Source of the DNA: Berberis thunbergii
Taxonomy: Eukaryota; Streptophyta; Magnoliopsida; Ranunculales; Berberidaceae
Assembly (NCBI GenBank): GCA_003290165.1
Contig: QNQO01005778.1
Coordinates: 291,023 to 355,022, forward strand
DNA length: 64,000 nt
Direction: 5' to 3'
The notes below the pieces were generated by a model. That model searched no databases, had not been told where the DNA came from, and saw only the letters and a program-made list of their open reading frames with translations. Every line of letters starts with the position of its first letter. Within the stretch, counting starts at the first letter, position 1. Positions 32,568 to 44,026 of this stretch are shown piece after piece. The position numbers were made by a program, and so were the translations under genes.

Positions 32568-33945
32568 TAGACAAGCTGGCCCTTTCTTATAAAATCAGTA
32601 TAAGCCTTCAGATTCAATGTTTTCAACAAACATACTCAAAAAAAAAATTACAAGTGAATGGAATCAAACAATATGACCACTTACACATGCATCGAATTAA
32701 TGCTTGCGTAACTTCCAATAAGTGGTGCAAACAAACATGTTTTTAAAGCCACTTCACTTGTAAGACATTCAAACAAACAAACCCTAAGTTTTATGTTTTT
32801 AACAAAAATACTCAAAGAAATAAAATAAATTAACAAGTGAATGGAACCAACATTCCAATAAAAGCTCAAAGACATCGGATAAACGCATTGATTCCGAGAT
32901 ATCGTGCCCTTCATGCCATCAAGTCAATCCTCATGCCTAATATTTACAACACTACAACACAACCTGTAACTGTAAGCATGCATTGAGAAATCAATCACAA
33001 TACCCTCGAAAAAAAAGTCCCTAGCACATTGTTTATTTACAAGCATGCATGGGTCTTAAATCTATGAGGAAATACACAAATATAAATTGTAAATCCATAC
33101 AAAAGGTGCACCCGTTTGGAGGAAATACAACTTACAATTTGAGATTAGGGCAGAAAATAGATGTGCAAGGGATGGATTGGATCCTATATGCCTATCTGAC
33201 TTGGAAAGTGATGATGAATGGATATGTGAAGAAGAATAACCAAGTATGCCCATTAACAACTCTTGGTTGGATGGATGTAAATGAGTGTTTCAAAAAACTC
33301 AAGAGTTAATTGGTCAAACTTAAAATAATTTATTTAATCTGGACTTAAGAATTAAGATTATGAGTTTCTTTTATAATACAAAGGAAAAGGCCACTCTTCA
33401 ACTTGAAGATGATCGAGTTAAGGATGATTATTCTGTAAATAAAGAAGACATGGAAATGGGACCAAATGAGATGAGATGGGGGGGGGGGGGGGGGGGGGGG
33501 GGGGAAGGATGATTAAAGAGGATTTTGTTTAGGTTTCTTAGATAGCATTAGACAAGAGATGAATACTATTATTAACAATCTCTATTTGGTATTTGATGCC
33601 TAGTTTTAGCCATTTCGTAACTTTTTTTAATCCCTAGTAGAGACTATAGAATGCTACTGAACGAATAGTTTTAACTTTCCCATTTTATGAGTAGTGATTT
33701 ATTATTATATTTCTATTATACGTAGTAATTTTTCTTTTAAACCATATCTTATAATGTTCATTAAATCATACGATTTGAGATTCAACAACCAAGGGGAGGA
33801 GGGTGAGGGTCTGAAGAATTTATGTTTATAGCTTTTTTTTTTTTTTTTTTTTTGCCTTTGGGTTGCTTTTGACTGAACTTTAATTTCTATGTTATGGTTG
33901 TTGGTGTTTTAAACTTTTTTTAATGCTTGTCCTTGGATTATGAAT
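32568..33945. other. Intergenic, with a short direct duplication and a G27 run
   Basis: TACTCAAA-A/G-rich sequence followed by ACAAGTGAATGGAA(T/C)CAA occurs twice, near 32629 and 32807. The 86-codon plus-strand frame at 33049-33309 has no recognisable domain. Nothing else is supported. Confidence 0.5.
33478..33504 (+). repeat. Homopolymer G27
   Basis: Twenty-seven consecutive G lie in otherwise AT-rich sequence. Similar runs occur at 3449-3465 (17 G), 50288-50306 (19 G) and, as C, at 57377-57391 (15). Confidence 0.9.
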
Positions 33946-34561
33946 CAGTGTTCTAAAAATCGCTAGGCGGTGAGCAGGTGCCTAGCGCCCAAGGGCCTAG
34001 GCGGTCTTAGGTTTTGTATTATAACTTTAATAATTTACAAAAGTTAAGCATAATACCTTATCAATTACATCCAATTTAATGCCAATATACATATGCAAAA
34101 TTTAAAAACATGAAAAATTAATAATCGTGAACAAAATTTATTAAAACTCAAATGACTGAAGTTGGTCATGATGGGTACTTTATATAAATTTGAATTTGTG
34201 TACTCTTTTATTTTTCTTCACATTGCATGAATAACCTCAGTTATGTTTGATAAAATCTACATTAGTAAAATTGATACCGGCAGATCATTTGAGAATTCCA
34301 TTAAGTAATCATCCTTTGCTACATTTAGACATATACTGAATAAAAACAATTAAATAGTTTATTTCTAAAAAATAGGAAAGAAAATAAAATAAGAACACAA
34401 TCAGCTTTATTAAAAATAAAAATCGCCCAGACCGCCTAGATCCCGCCCAGACCCGCTCAGACTGCCCAAAACCGCCCAGACTGCCAGCCCAGCCATTAAT
34501 CTGGGCGGTTTTCCACCTTCTAGCGCCTAGGCGGCTGCCTAGACCGATTTTTAGAACACTG
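33946..34561. mobile_element. hAT-type element with GC-rich subterminal repeats, copy 1
   Basis: Perfect 8-bp duplication TTATGAAT (33938-33945 and 34562-34569). The TIR is CAGTGTTCTAAAAATCG at both ends. Both termini are packed with CCTAGGCGG/CCGCCCAGAC motifs around an AT-rich core. It is the same family as 56131-56830, inserted in the opposite orientation. No transposase frame is present. Confidence 0.93.
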
Positions 34562-34985
34562 TTATGAATGTTAATCTTCAATTTTTTTGTGTTTGGATAA
34601 ATGTGTTCAGATTACATTTAGACTGATGCATTACATCCCTAAAATCCCTAGGTGAGCCCGTGTCCTCTTGTCACCTTGCCTAGCGTCCGAATGCTTTTTT
34701 TGTAGTAATTATGAATGGAATTTGATTTTTTTTTTAAAATGAAAGAATTGATCATTGAGGGAAATTAGCATGCAACTATACTGCTAGAGTTTCAAGTAGT
34801 TATTGATGTGCAATACCCGCCAAATTAAATAAATATAAAAAAAAAATTCATTTGTAAACTCTAATGTTGATGGGTTGTTAGTCAATTGTATTTGGGCTTT
34901 TATTAAACTAATAAGTAGGATTTTTATTTTGTGAAAGAGGGTGAGTGCATTCGAAACTTCAGTGGGAGCGAATAGCCACCCACCT

Positions 34986-34991
34986 TATAAA
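34986..34991 (+). promoter_or_regulatory. Possible TATA box
   Basis: TATAAA lies 86 bases before the ATG at 35072. It is followed by a CT-rich leader (35005-35065), a common plant 5' UTR composition. Confidence 0.4.
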
Positions 34992-35071
34992 GAGAAAAAC
35001 CCTATTTCTTTTTTTTCTCTCCTTCATTTCTCCTTCCTTTTTCCCTTTTCCCTTCTTCCCGATTTTTCTCA

Positions 35072-35482
35072 ATGGCGGCTAATGGTGAGACAAAACTGGC
35101 ACGGAGCAGGCAAGACGAGCATTCGGACCACAAGCAGAGAGAAGTTCCTTCACGTCCAACTGTCGCTGCCTCATGTCGTCTGCTTCAGTTCGCTGTCCGA
35201 GATGCAGTAGGGACATTAAAGTCATCAAGTTCAAGAAGAGATCCTACTTTAAAGCGTCTTCGGTCTGTGGTTTCTACATCTACTGAAAATTCATATATGG
35301 TTGATCAACCTCGATCAGTTGCTAGACTACCAAGTGCAGTGGCAACTGCATTCAAAGCTGCAGCTGATGCTGCTAAAGATGTGACTAAGGTTAGATCTTC
35401 AGTCAATGTGTTTGATCGATTAGGTCATGGTATGGATGAATCAGGGAGCCTTGAGATAGGTGTCGTAGTTATACTTAGCTGA
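35072..35482 (+). CDS. Possible small gene or truncated gene copy with an FDRLG motif
   Basis: The frame of 136 codons starts in a good context (CTCAATGGCGGC) after a TATAAA and a CT-rich leader. The product is basic and Ser-rich, with no signal peptide or membrane span. It opens MAANGETKLARSRQDEHSDH, has an alanine-rich stretch (AVATAFKAAADAAKDV) and ends soon after SVNVFDRLG. VFDRLG tails occur in some plant nucleic-acid-binding proteins, but I cannot assign a family. Downstream are three imperfect copies of TTGATCACCTT(A/G)(T/C)TGGTGTT (35510-35610) and an A20 run at 35943-35962. It may be a shortened or retroposed copy of a longer gene. Confidence 0.45.
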   Translation: MAANGETKLARSRQDEHSDHKQREVPSRPTVAASCRLLQFAVRDAVGTLKSSSSRRDPTLKRLRSVVSTSTENSYMVDQPRSVARLPSAVATAFKAAADAAKDVTKVRSSVNVFDRLGHGMDESGSLEIGVVVILS

Positions 35483-35942
35483 CTGCGAAGCTTTCAACTT
35501 CTTCTTGTGTATTGATCACCTTGGTGTTCTGTCTTATAGCTGAAAACCTTATTGATCACCTTATTGGTGTTGTGTCTCAGAGCTTATTGATCACCTTACT
35601 GGTGTTCTATCTCAGAGCTGAAAACCGGCTGAGTTTTCTTATTGATTCTAGCTCTTCTTTATCTGATTCATAGCAAGGCTAATGACTTTCCAAGTTAGCT
35701 CCACAGCAGATTGTCACTGAATTTGAGAACTGGAAGGAGAATTTAAAATCAGAGGAGGTTTACACTCTGTTCTTTTTAGAACAAAGCATTGGTTTCTGGC
35801 AGCAGTTTGCATAATTGATGTTATTGGCGGACTGTTGTTGGATCCTCTCAGGCAGAGTTCTTATTGGCTGAAGCAGTTTTCTTGATGTTGCATTTGGGGA
35901 TTTTGGCTTTGATAAGATATCAGATACATATCTGTGCATTTC

Positions 35943-35962
35943 AAAAAAAAAAAAAAAAAAAA
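35943..35962 (+). repeat. A20 tract
   Basis: Twenty A follow GTGCATTTC about 460 bases after the frame at 35072-35482. It could be the fossil poly(A) tail of a retrocopy, though no matching duplication was found on both sides. Confidence 0.6.
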
Positions 35963-36351
35963 CAGAGTGGCTTTCTTTTATGGTTGGTTTAGGGCTGCTC
36001 CAAACGTTTTCGGCTCGTCTTTGTTTGCAAAAGCAAACGTGTATGGTTGTTGCTATTTGGGGAATTTTTGGGAACATGCAGGGGACGCCGGGACGAACTT
36101 GCACTCGCAGGGGATGTCGCAATTTGTGGTAGGGAAAGGACGTTGCACACGCAGGGGACATTTGTGGCAGTTTGGTGTTTTGTTTTGTGTTTGGTGGATT
36201 TGCTTGTTTTGATTGCTGCTTTGGTCAGGTCTGGGACATTGTCTTGTTCTTAGTTAAGGTTTTCAACCTCTCTTTATTTGTTAAAAAAGGGTCTACTTGA
36301 ATGAGGTCTATCTCCTTTGTGAATAAGGCCTAGTTCTTCGGTGACTAAGGG

Positions 36352-36456
36352 TATGCTAAAATGGGAAAGGTGAAGTCTGCAGAGAGATTGTTTGATAAAA
36401 TGCTTGAGAGGAATCCAGTGTCTTGGATGGCTTTGATTGGTGATTTCGTCAAGTGA
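36352..36456 (+). pseudogene. Pentatricopeptide repeat (PPR) fragment
   Basis: The frame reads YAKMGKVKSAERLFDKMLER then NPVSWMALIGDFVK before TGA (36454-36456). This is one PPR motif of the PLS type (compare the usual YxKxGxxxxAxxLFDxMxERNxVSWNAMI). PPR proteins bind organellar RNA. Neighbouring sequence on either side shows no further repeats. AAGTGAGT at the end could be an old splice donor, but the rest of the gene is missing. Confidence 0.75.
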
Positions 36457-37266
36457 GTTTTCTTCATTCTTTTTCTTTTATTGTGAGTTTTCTTATTCCC
36501 TGTATCTTGCAATCCTTGTTTCTTGACTGAATTAGGTATTTTTAGGATTTGATGATGGGGTTTTTATTTTCATGGATGTGAGTTTTCTTCATACTCCTTT
36601 ATATATATATATATTTTTTATGAAATTGAGAATGTTGGGAGTGTTAATTATATATGAAATTGTAAGTTATTTCTTCTGTCTCATCTCGCCCCTTTTGTTC
36701 TTCGATCGCAAAGCTTGCCTTGTTGTTGTTCCACATGGAAGGTTAGTTCGGGTTTTGTGTAGGTTTGGGTTTTTGAAAGTTGAGCTAATAGGCAGTCTAT
36801 TGTTTTGTGCTTTTGGATGTTGCTTGTAGAGTTGGAGGATTGGTTCCTCATATATAGTCAAAATAGGATGCTTTTTAGTTTATCTAAAATGTTACAGAAA
36901 TCTTGAGGTGACAGTGACTTAATATTTATGATCATATCATGCCACTATTGTTTGCATATCTGACTTCCTGTTGGGCATATGTCTATGTAACAAAAGTATG
37001 CAACCTATGTTATTGTTTATGTGTCCTATAAGCTTAGCTACACAATGAAATTTGTAAATTGAATTGGTGCTCCAATTGTGGCGTAGACTAATGTACCTCA
37101 TGGTAGAAACAGTAAACACATAAACAAAAAGGTTGAGCGGGGTAGTGTACATGCACATTTATAATCTTAACATTGTTGAAGATTATGGCTTGTGGCGTTA
37201 GATAAACTGATTTAACCAAGATTTTCATAATGAATTAGAAAACAAGTTGTTGTAAGACAGCTTTGT
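36457..37266. other. Intergenic, nothing recognised
   Basis: T-rich sequence with a short (AT)n run near 36600. No supported gene. Confidence 0.5.
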
Positions 37267-38706
37267 TGTCACGCCCTGTCATTCTTTGCAACTTGTTAGA
37301 AGTGGTAGCTTAAGGGATAGTGTCTTGTCTGTATTAGTTTTATGTATGATTAAACCCTTATTTAGTTTAGGGTTAGAAGAAAATTTCCTAGTAATAGATA
37401 TTGACTGAAATTTAACTGAGCACTTGTTTTAGTTTGAGTATTTGTATTGTTATGTGAATTGGTGTGCATATTGTTTTTCGTATGATGTAAAGAGATTAGA
37501 TGTGTGAATTGACAATGTGTCAAACATTACTTTTTCCCAAAAGAATGGTGGATACTGTGATTGATTTATTTAGGGTTGAGAAAGCGTCACCATAAAAGAG
37601 TTTTGAGGATTTATTTATTTTTATGCTCTATTCCACAACTTCGGAAAAAAAAATGTGAAAAGAAAAGAAATTTTTTGTATACAGACTTGCTTGTATACTT
37701 GTGATATTATTGGGTATGCAGACTTGCTTGCATATCAGTGTACTTGCCAGTGATCGACCTTCGGGTGAGATGACATGTTCCTCGAGGTGACACCCCACTT
37801 GGAACATGTACGCTCCGAATGGTTTCGATGGCAAGGGCGACACACTTGGGTGAGGTGTGTTCGGTGCACCGTTCCATGTGTGTTCGGTTGTACGTGTAGA
37901 TTTAGGAAGAATGCTTGCCATGGATTGAACTTCGGGTGAGATGACATGTTCTTCGAGGTGGCACCCCACTTGGAACATGTACGCTCCGAGTGGTTTCGAA
38001 GGCAAGGGAGGCACACTTGGGTGAGGTGTGTTCGGCACAGGAGGAGAGTGCGATTGTGGAAAAGTAGCGAGATTTATTATTTTTGTGTATGTGCATGATT
38101 ACCTTTAAGGAAGAAACTAAATGCTCATTTAACCATTGAATGAGAACTACATGTCTTCCTAAGGGTAGAAAAATGTGTTTTGTTTAATATTTCAATAATA
38201 GTCTAATGTGAGTGAATTGTATGGTTGTTGCATTTATGAGGATTGATAACTCATAAACTTTATTTATTAGTAATAAATAATGCATGTTTATTTATTAGGA
38301 TGATAACACCATTGCCTCATTGAGGAACTACCTGATGGTGTGGTCATTTATTGTTTGGTTTATTTTAATGTGGTCATGTGCGGATTTATTGATTTTGGGA
38401 TGAAGATTTCTCACACCAGCTTTATTGCTGACCCGAGTGAGCTTTTGCTTCTTGGGTACATTCCTTTGGAATGTAGCCGATTAGTCTTTCAGGTCTAGAG
38501 ACTTTGAGCTGCGTTCCTGGAGTTCTGCTAGTGAGCTAGCCATGTCAGTCTTCTCCGAGTTAGATTTTTATTTGTTTCAGATGTTTAGTTCATGCTGCTA
38601 TTTGTTTCTCTTGCTATTGAATTCTCACGTCCCGAGTTTTGGGGGAAACGGATAATCCTACGTGGATTTTGGGATTTTCGTTTCCTTCGAAAATCGGGAC
38701 GTGACA
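37267..38706. repeat. Probable solo LTR (TGTCACG...CGTGACA) of a gypsy element
   Basis: It starts TGTCACGCCCTGTC and ends AAATCGGGACGTGACA, the inverted ends seen in many plant gypsy LTRs. The last 80 bases contain their own inverted pair TCACGTCCCGA/TCGGGACGTGA (38626-38705). Flanking 5-mers TTTGT and TGATG do not match, so a simple solo-LTR origin is not proven. Polarity is undetermined. Confidence 0.5.
37752..38038. repeat. Two-unit direct repeat, 171-bp offset
   Basis: CTTCGGGTGAGATGACATG begins at 37759 and 37930. The following roughly 110 bases (CACCCCACTTGGAACATG, ACACTTGGGTGAGGTGTG) are nearly identical. The units lie inside the LTR-like segment. Overlapping open frames on the minus strand are a by-product of this repeat. 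Confidence 0.85.
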
Positions 38707-39778
38707 TGATGCCACTTTTCTTGGTTAGCAAACTAAATTTGTTATTAATAAAGCTTAAATCCGTCCTTTGTAGTTGGATTTGCAATTGAAGAAACTCCTG
38801 TGAGAGATTTTGATACAACTAAAACTATAACCAAGTAAGAACTGAAATACGAAGCAATGATTGAAATAAATCTATGGTAAACCTTGTTTGAAAAATAAGT
38901 AAGAAAATAAATAAATTTCATTGAATCAACTACCTATTAATGAACAACCTTCGAATTATTTATAATTGTCCTAACTTCTCTGGTAAACAAACAAACCTGA
39001 CCCTAATTGGATAGCAATGCCCAAACTATTATGGAATGTATTTAATAGCCCAATTGCAATATTAGTAGCCTAACCCGCTTACATTAAATTCCCCAGATTA
39101 AAAAAAGCTCATCATTAAGCTTGAAGTCGAAGAAATTCGATGAACACAAGCAACCGGTGACAGAACACCAGGCGAGGTGCACAAAAAGTAATCGACCACG
39201 AAACTTGCAGATGATACACACTTGCAAAAAATAGAGGAACCAACTCAGAAATGGAGCAAGGTGACTAAAAGATCGAAAGTTGCAATAAACATGCTAAGAA
39301 AACTCATGCGCATAAGCTCGCGCCACAAAATATTCCCAAAATTTGTCATTGTAACCATCGTCACTCGCTGTGTCTACTGATAAGAGTATATTTATGTGAT
39401 TTTATTGCGGTGTTTCTCTATACTTTCTTAGCTAGTTTGTGTTACTTATGTTTTTGTGGTTTTGTAGGTTGCTAATAGCAAGTTTCCAATAAGAAACTGA
39501 AATACATGCGAATTGGCTAAATTGAAAAAGACTTGTGGTAAAAGAAAATTTGCACTAATTAGGAGACCTTGAGAGAATATAAAAAGGAAGAATACCTCGC
39601 TCGCAATCTCACAACCGCAACCCCTTCTCAGCCTCCATCACATACCAAGCCACACACACAATCGACAACCACAACAACTTTCTTCCTCATAGACACAACA
39701 ACCATCACCTAACCTCCTTTTTGCCAGCAATTCTATTGTCACAACGGAAACATTTACCATCAGACCGACGTCCAGTCT
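38707..39778. other. Intergenic, nothing recognised
   Basis: AT-rich, with no conserved motif or RNA gene visible. Confidence 0.5.
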
Positions 39779-40177
39779 CCATTTATGTGGGATAGTTTTC
39801 CTACATGACTCATGCTCTTAGATATGCAGGATAGGTCCCCTTTCTGAGTGTTGTCCATGCAATGAAGTTTTCTTGCCCGACTTATACTCTAATATATGCT
39901 TCCTAGTCGGATCCAATGTGTTGTTGGCCTGCTAATCTTGGGTAGATCTCTCATATACTTTCCTTATTGGTCTTATAAGTATTGGGCATTATTGTGTATC
40001 GTGTGGGCTTAATGGCTCATTGTAACTCGGACCCGACTATCTAAATCTTATCAATAATGGGCTTAGTGTTGTTTGGGCCTCGCTGGATTGAGCATGCGAT
40101 CGGGCTTGCTTTGTTTTGTTGACGAGATTATCATGACACATGTACGGTGTTGATAAGAGGGTGGTTTGATGTATCAT
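39779..40177 (-). repeat. LTR fragment of the TGATGTAGTC gypsy family
   Basis: It matches the part of the LTR at 32166-32567 that lies farthest from the primer site: TTGTCCATGCAATGAAG, CTTCCTAGTCGGATCCAATG, and a terminal GTTTGATGTATCAT. The start of the LTR is missing. Confidence 0.8.
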
Positions 40178-41591
40178 AAAAAATAATAGCTTGAAAACGA
40201 CACTTAGTTTAATTCAATGAATTTGAAAAATAATAAGGTTAATGCAGTGCGGTTATGATTAATCTTAAACATTGACATTCACGAGTTAGTACAGGAATTA
40301 TTGGAGCTTAGTTCATTAGCATATGATTGGTGCGTGGAGGTAAAACCCTTAGCTAATTTCTCATCACCGACTTTCCTTAAGTCTTTATTATTCTTACAGT
40401 AATCTTCTTAGTAATTTTCTTAGTTTAAAATTGAAAAATTCAACCCCCAACATTTCCTTATTTAGTTTATTAGTTATATTTTATTTACCCATAATCTTAG
40501 TTAGTTAGTTAGCAAGTCATCTAATACTCGGTCTAAAATGATCCCAACTTATTTTTTACTACAACTACAAAACAGGGTATTAAGTTGTATTCTAGTAAAT
40601 AGTACATCATCTACCGTTGTATGAACATTCTCTGTTTGTTAAAAAAACGAGAAAAAAGTTGTACAAGTCAAATAGTTCACAAGTCGAAAATCGAGTACGT
40701 GTGACGATGCCTTTAACTTCCTCAAAAAGTTGGAGGGACTTTAACAAACAGTATGGCACATCTGTCTTTGTGCCCTTGTTCAAGTTCATCTTACTCCCAT
40801 TTTTTTTTCAAAGCGCTCTAATCCCATGGGCAATATTTGATGCCCTGCTTTTGTTCGTTCTATCTTTTTTTTTTTTTTTTTCAAAATATCTCTATTGCAC
40901 ATCTGGGCAAGTTCATCTGCATCGAATGGTGCCTGACGCATTCGAATCTTGTCATCACATATCTTGGTCAACCTCTCATCTGCCCTTACTACTTCTTGTT
41001 CTCTCTAGGCATAAAAAAATTTGGCTAAACCATTCTGATAAAATCTTGCAAAAACTTCTTTGTGTCTGTCTCAACCTATATCACAATGGAGGGGTAGTGA
41101 GGCTTATGACATTGGTCACTAGAGTGGTGGTGTGGGAGAAATGGTTGGGGTTGGGGGTAAGGGGGGACATAGGTGTATTATAGTTGTGGTTAGTAAATTG
41201 GGACAATCGCTATATGACAACGTGAGGTATTGGATTGAATTTTGGCTATATTGGTATTGGTATGGGGATGAAAAGCAATATGTGTGTGGATAGGAATAAT
41301 AGGGGTATGAATATTGGTTATATATATTTTTTAACTTGAGGGGTGCTCTCATAAAGATTAGGGAGTAAATAGCCTGATGACCGGAGACTTAATTAAAAAC
41401 AGGGGCAAGGATTGAAGTAAAAATTGGAACAAGAATTTTTTTTTTTTTTAAATAAAATTAGTTTCTTCCACATCTAGACTGAAACAGTGGTTCTAAGGCT
41501 GCAATGGGGATAATGATAACAACGGGTGGCTGCGATAGACTGATTCATCACCAATTATTACATATTTTAGGTAGTATTATAAATAGAGCAG
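40178..41591. other. Intergenic, no supported gene
   Basis: It contains a long plus-strand frame (40617-41183) that is T-rich and low in complexity, judged spurious. A T-run lies near 40866-40880. Confidence 0.45.
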
Positions 41592-41780
41592 TTCTAAATG
41601 TCGAGGAAACAGGCGAGGAAATGGGCGAGGTCAGTGACGTGGCGGGGTGGAGACCGTCCACTCCGCTCGGGATGCGTGTACCAAAAACGATGGCACACAT
41701 CCCGAGCGGAGTGGACGATCTCCACCCCGCCACGTCGCTGACCTCGCCCATTTCCTCGCCTGTTTCCTCGACATTTAGAA
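41592..41780. mobile_element. Near-perfect fold-back element, 189 bp, family copy 2
   Basis: Arms of about 80 bases pair almost without mismatch: TTCTAAATGTCGAGGAAACA on the left against TGTTTCCTCGACATTTAGAA on the right, through GTGGCGGGGTGGAGA and CGTCCACTCCGCTCGGGATG, around a loop of about 25 bases. The outer arm repeats GCGAGGAAA-like units every 12-13 bases. The hairpin would be a strong double-stranded RNA if transcribed. Confidence 0.9.
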
Positions 41781-42487
41781 TTCCTGTTATAAATACTTGA
41801 AAAAAATGAAATGTTAAAGTGCTAGAAATAGATTAGTAGGGACCTATCTTTGGTCATTTTTAAGGATACACACTATTGTATGTTTGATTGGGGAGACATT
41901 ATGCAAAATAGCCATTGATGAGCTTTCACTCAGCAGCTAGTTACTTTCATTAATAAAAGTAAAAAGGTGCTATAACAACAGCTATGGAGCTCTTGAATAT
42001 TTACTTAGTAATTTTAGATGTCAATCAACCTTCAAAATATTATGCTTGTATGCAAAAAAAAAACCATAAGATAAAAGGTAATAACCAAATGGCAGAAATG
42101 TCAAGTAATTAAAACTAAAACAAATAAAAAAACTTACCCTACTTATCCAACAAGATTCTATTAAGGAAACAATCTCTTGTTCAATTGAATGGTCTCTAAA
42201 GCACCTCAGAAAATAAAAATAATAACAACTAAATCATTTATAGCGCCTTTAAATTCAGCTTGATTCTTTGTACTAAAACAAGACCTTTAATGCTACAAAA
42301 ATAAAAGTAATAGTATATAAATAAAAGTAATAGTATATAAGAAATTGGCCTTGGTATCTTGTAACGGAATGTATGGATGCGCAAAAATCATAGCTATTGA
42401 ATGGCAAGCAGCTCCTGAGCCTAATACCATTTAGTCTATTTCTCTGCTTAGACTAAGTCAATTGTGATGATATTTTTTCAAAAGTTT
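41781..42487. other. Intergenic, nothing recognised
   Basis: AT-rich. A 20-base phrase (AATAAAAGTAATAGTATATA) is duplicated at about 42299-42340. Confidence 0.5.
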
Positions 42488-42899
42488 TCAAGGAAAATAA
42501 TTAAACATCAAGTACGTATTAGTTTCTAAAACATCAGTTCTCAGAATCAAGAATGCATGGTACCAGTCGCTACTATAAAAGAGCTTAGCACTGGAAAATG
42601 ATTGTTCAATACAAAAACAGAAAATATCGTCATTGGCTAGTTTTACCCTTGGAAGATCGAAGTTCATCATTTGAAATTCTACCAGTTTCTTCATATCATA
42701 CGGGTCCTTTATCTACAAAATAATGATGACTACAAATCAATTAAAAGATCTGACTAAGGTTTGAGAATACATATAGAAACATTGGATCAAATGTTTTTCT
42801 TATATGGGAAAAGGAAGAGTCGTGTACCTTCAGATGTGCAAAAACAGTTGCAAATTCCTTGATATTATGTTTCGTCACAAGTTCATCCACCGACTCAAT
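42488..42899 (-). pseudogene. Two-exon gene fragment of unknown family
   Basis: Exon 42899-42828 (72 nt) has an acceptor TTTGTAG and a donor GTACAC and reads IESVDELVTKHNIKEFATVF then AHLK. The next, from 42712 (acceptor TTTTGTAG), reads IKDPYDMKKLVEFQMMNFDL, continues to SAKLFYSSDWYHAFLILR and stops at 42488. Frame is kept across the intron, and both parts look like real coding sequence (few rare residues, amphipathic helices). I do not recognise the protein. No further exons were identified, so it is likely a fragment. Confidence 0.45.
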
Positions 42900-44026
42900 C
42901 TACAAATTCAGGAATGGTTCAAACTTTTTATTGATGAAATTCAATAGAGTAATAGCAAGCCACAGAGCTTTATATACAAATTCTTGCCTGATATGTAGGG
43001 ACTAGGATGTGCTTGTTTCTGCGTTGCTTTATATTTATTGATGTGCATATTTCAAATAATATGCTTCAATGTTTCTTAGCAGCCGAGCCGAGCTCAACAT
43101 CTAGAAGAATTTTCCACAGTTTTAATTATTAAACATCCTTTCTTCTGTTTATCAAATTTTTTATGTAAATTAGATTTTGTTGGGAATCATTCTTCATTGC
43201 TTAGGTGCTTCTTGAGCTATAACTGCTTAATTGGGTTTAAATATGCGCGTCAACGTGCTTGATCTCTCCTTGCCAAACTTCTCTTACCTTTATTTGTTCC
43301 AACAACTGTATTATTTTGATCTTTTTTTGTCCTGCTCGCCTAAAGGCTACTGTACCCCACCCCATCCATTCTGCTCCCAACAGCTAAATCCTGTTGTCAA
43401 GAAGTAATATTTCTGTTTTTTGCAGCTCACAAATTAAGTAAAGCCCGATTTTGTGGCAAGAGATGAATCCCTATTGATTTTGTGGCAAGAGATGAATCCC
43501 TCTTGAAGGAAGAGATGATGTAGTGTGCATTGGCAAGAGGTTGTGGTGCTCCAAGGGAGAAGAAAGACTGTAGAACATGCTTAAAATCCATCCCTTCATG
43601 CGAGACCAAAACCAAGCAAGCCAAATACAGAAAACAACTCTCTGTTTTGCCTGATTCCAGCTTAACCTGAGAAATGCAAGAGAAAACCGAAAAGAGAACT
43701 CCATAGGCATTTTGGAGTCACCATGCCAGTAAACGATTAAGTTTATTTCTTTACAGAACAAGAACAACAATAATAGAAACAGAAAAAGACACCGTTAATG
43801 GATATATTTCATTCACTCAACGCTTTAGTAAATATTCCCTATCTGCCAATAGATTAGACATTTGGAATTGCTATGCCAGAAGCTCTACATTTTCTTCAGC
43901 ATATACGCATTTCCATTACACCCAAAGAAAATACTATACGAAAGAATAAAAGAAAAGAACAAATAAGAGAAAAGGGTGGTATTACACATGTATTTGTTGG
44001 ATTTTTACATGGTTAGCTCCAAGGAG
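42900..44026. other. 3' flank of the receptor-like kinase gene, no other gene
   Basis: A phrase of about 30 bases (GATTTTGTGGCAAGAGATGA) is tandemly duplicated at 43447-43503. Other frames here look like chance. Confidence 0.5.

Noticed and set aside
33049..33309. 86-codon plus-strand frame
   Set aside because: It has no recognisable domain or promoter context, and comparable frames occur by chance here.
37628..38096. Three overlapping minus-strand frames with repeated peptides
   Set aside because: They come from the 171-bp direct repeat. All three frames are open at once, which is a sign of composition rather than selection.
40617..41183. 188-codon plus-strand frame
   Set aside because: It is T-rich and low in complexity, with long Phe/Leu runs from homopolymers. 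It has no domain, leader or splice context.
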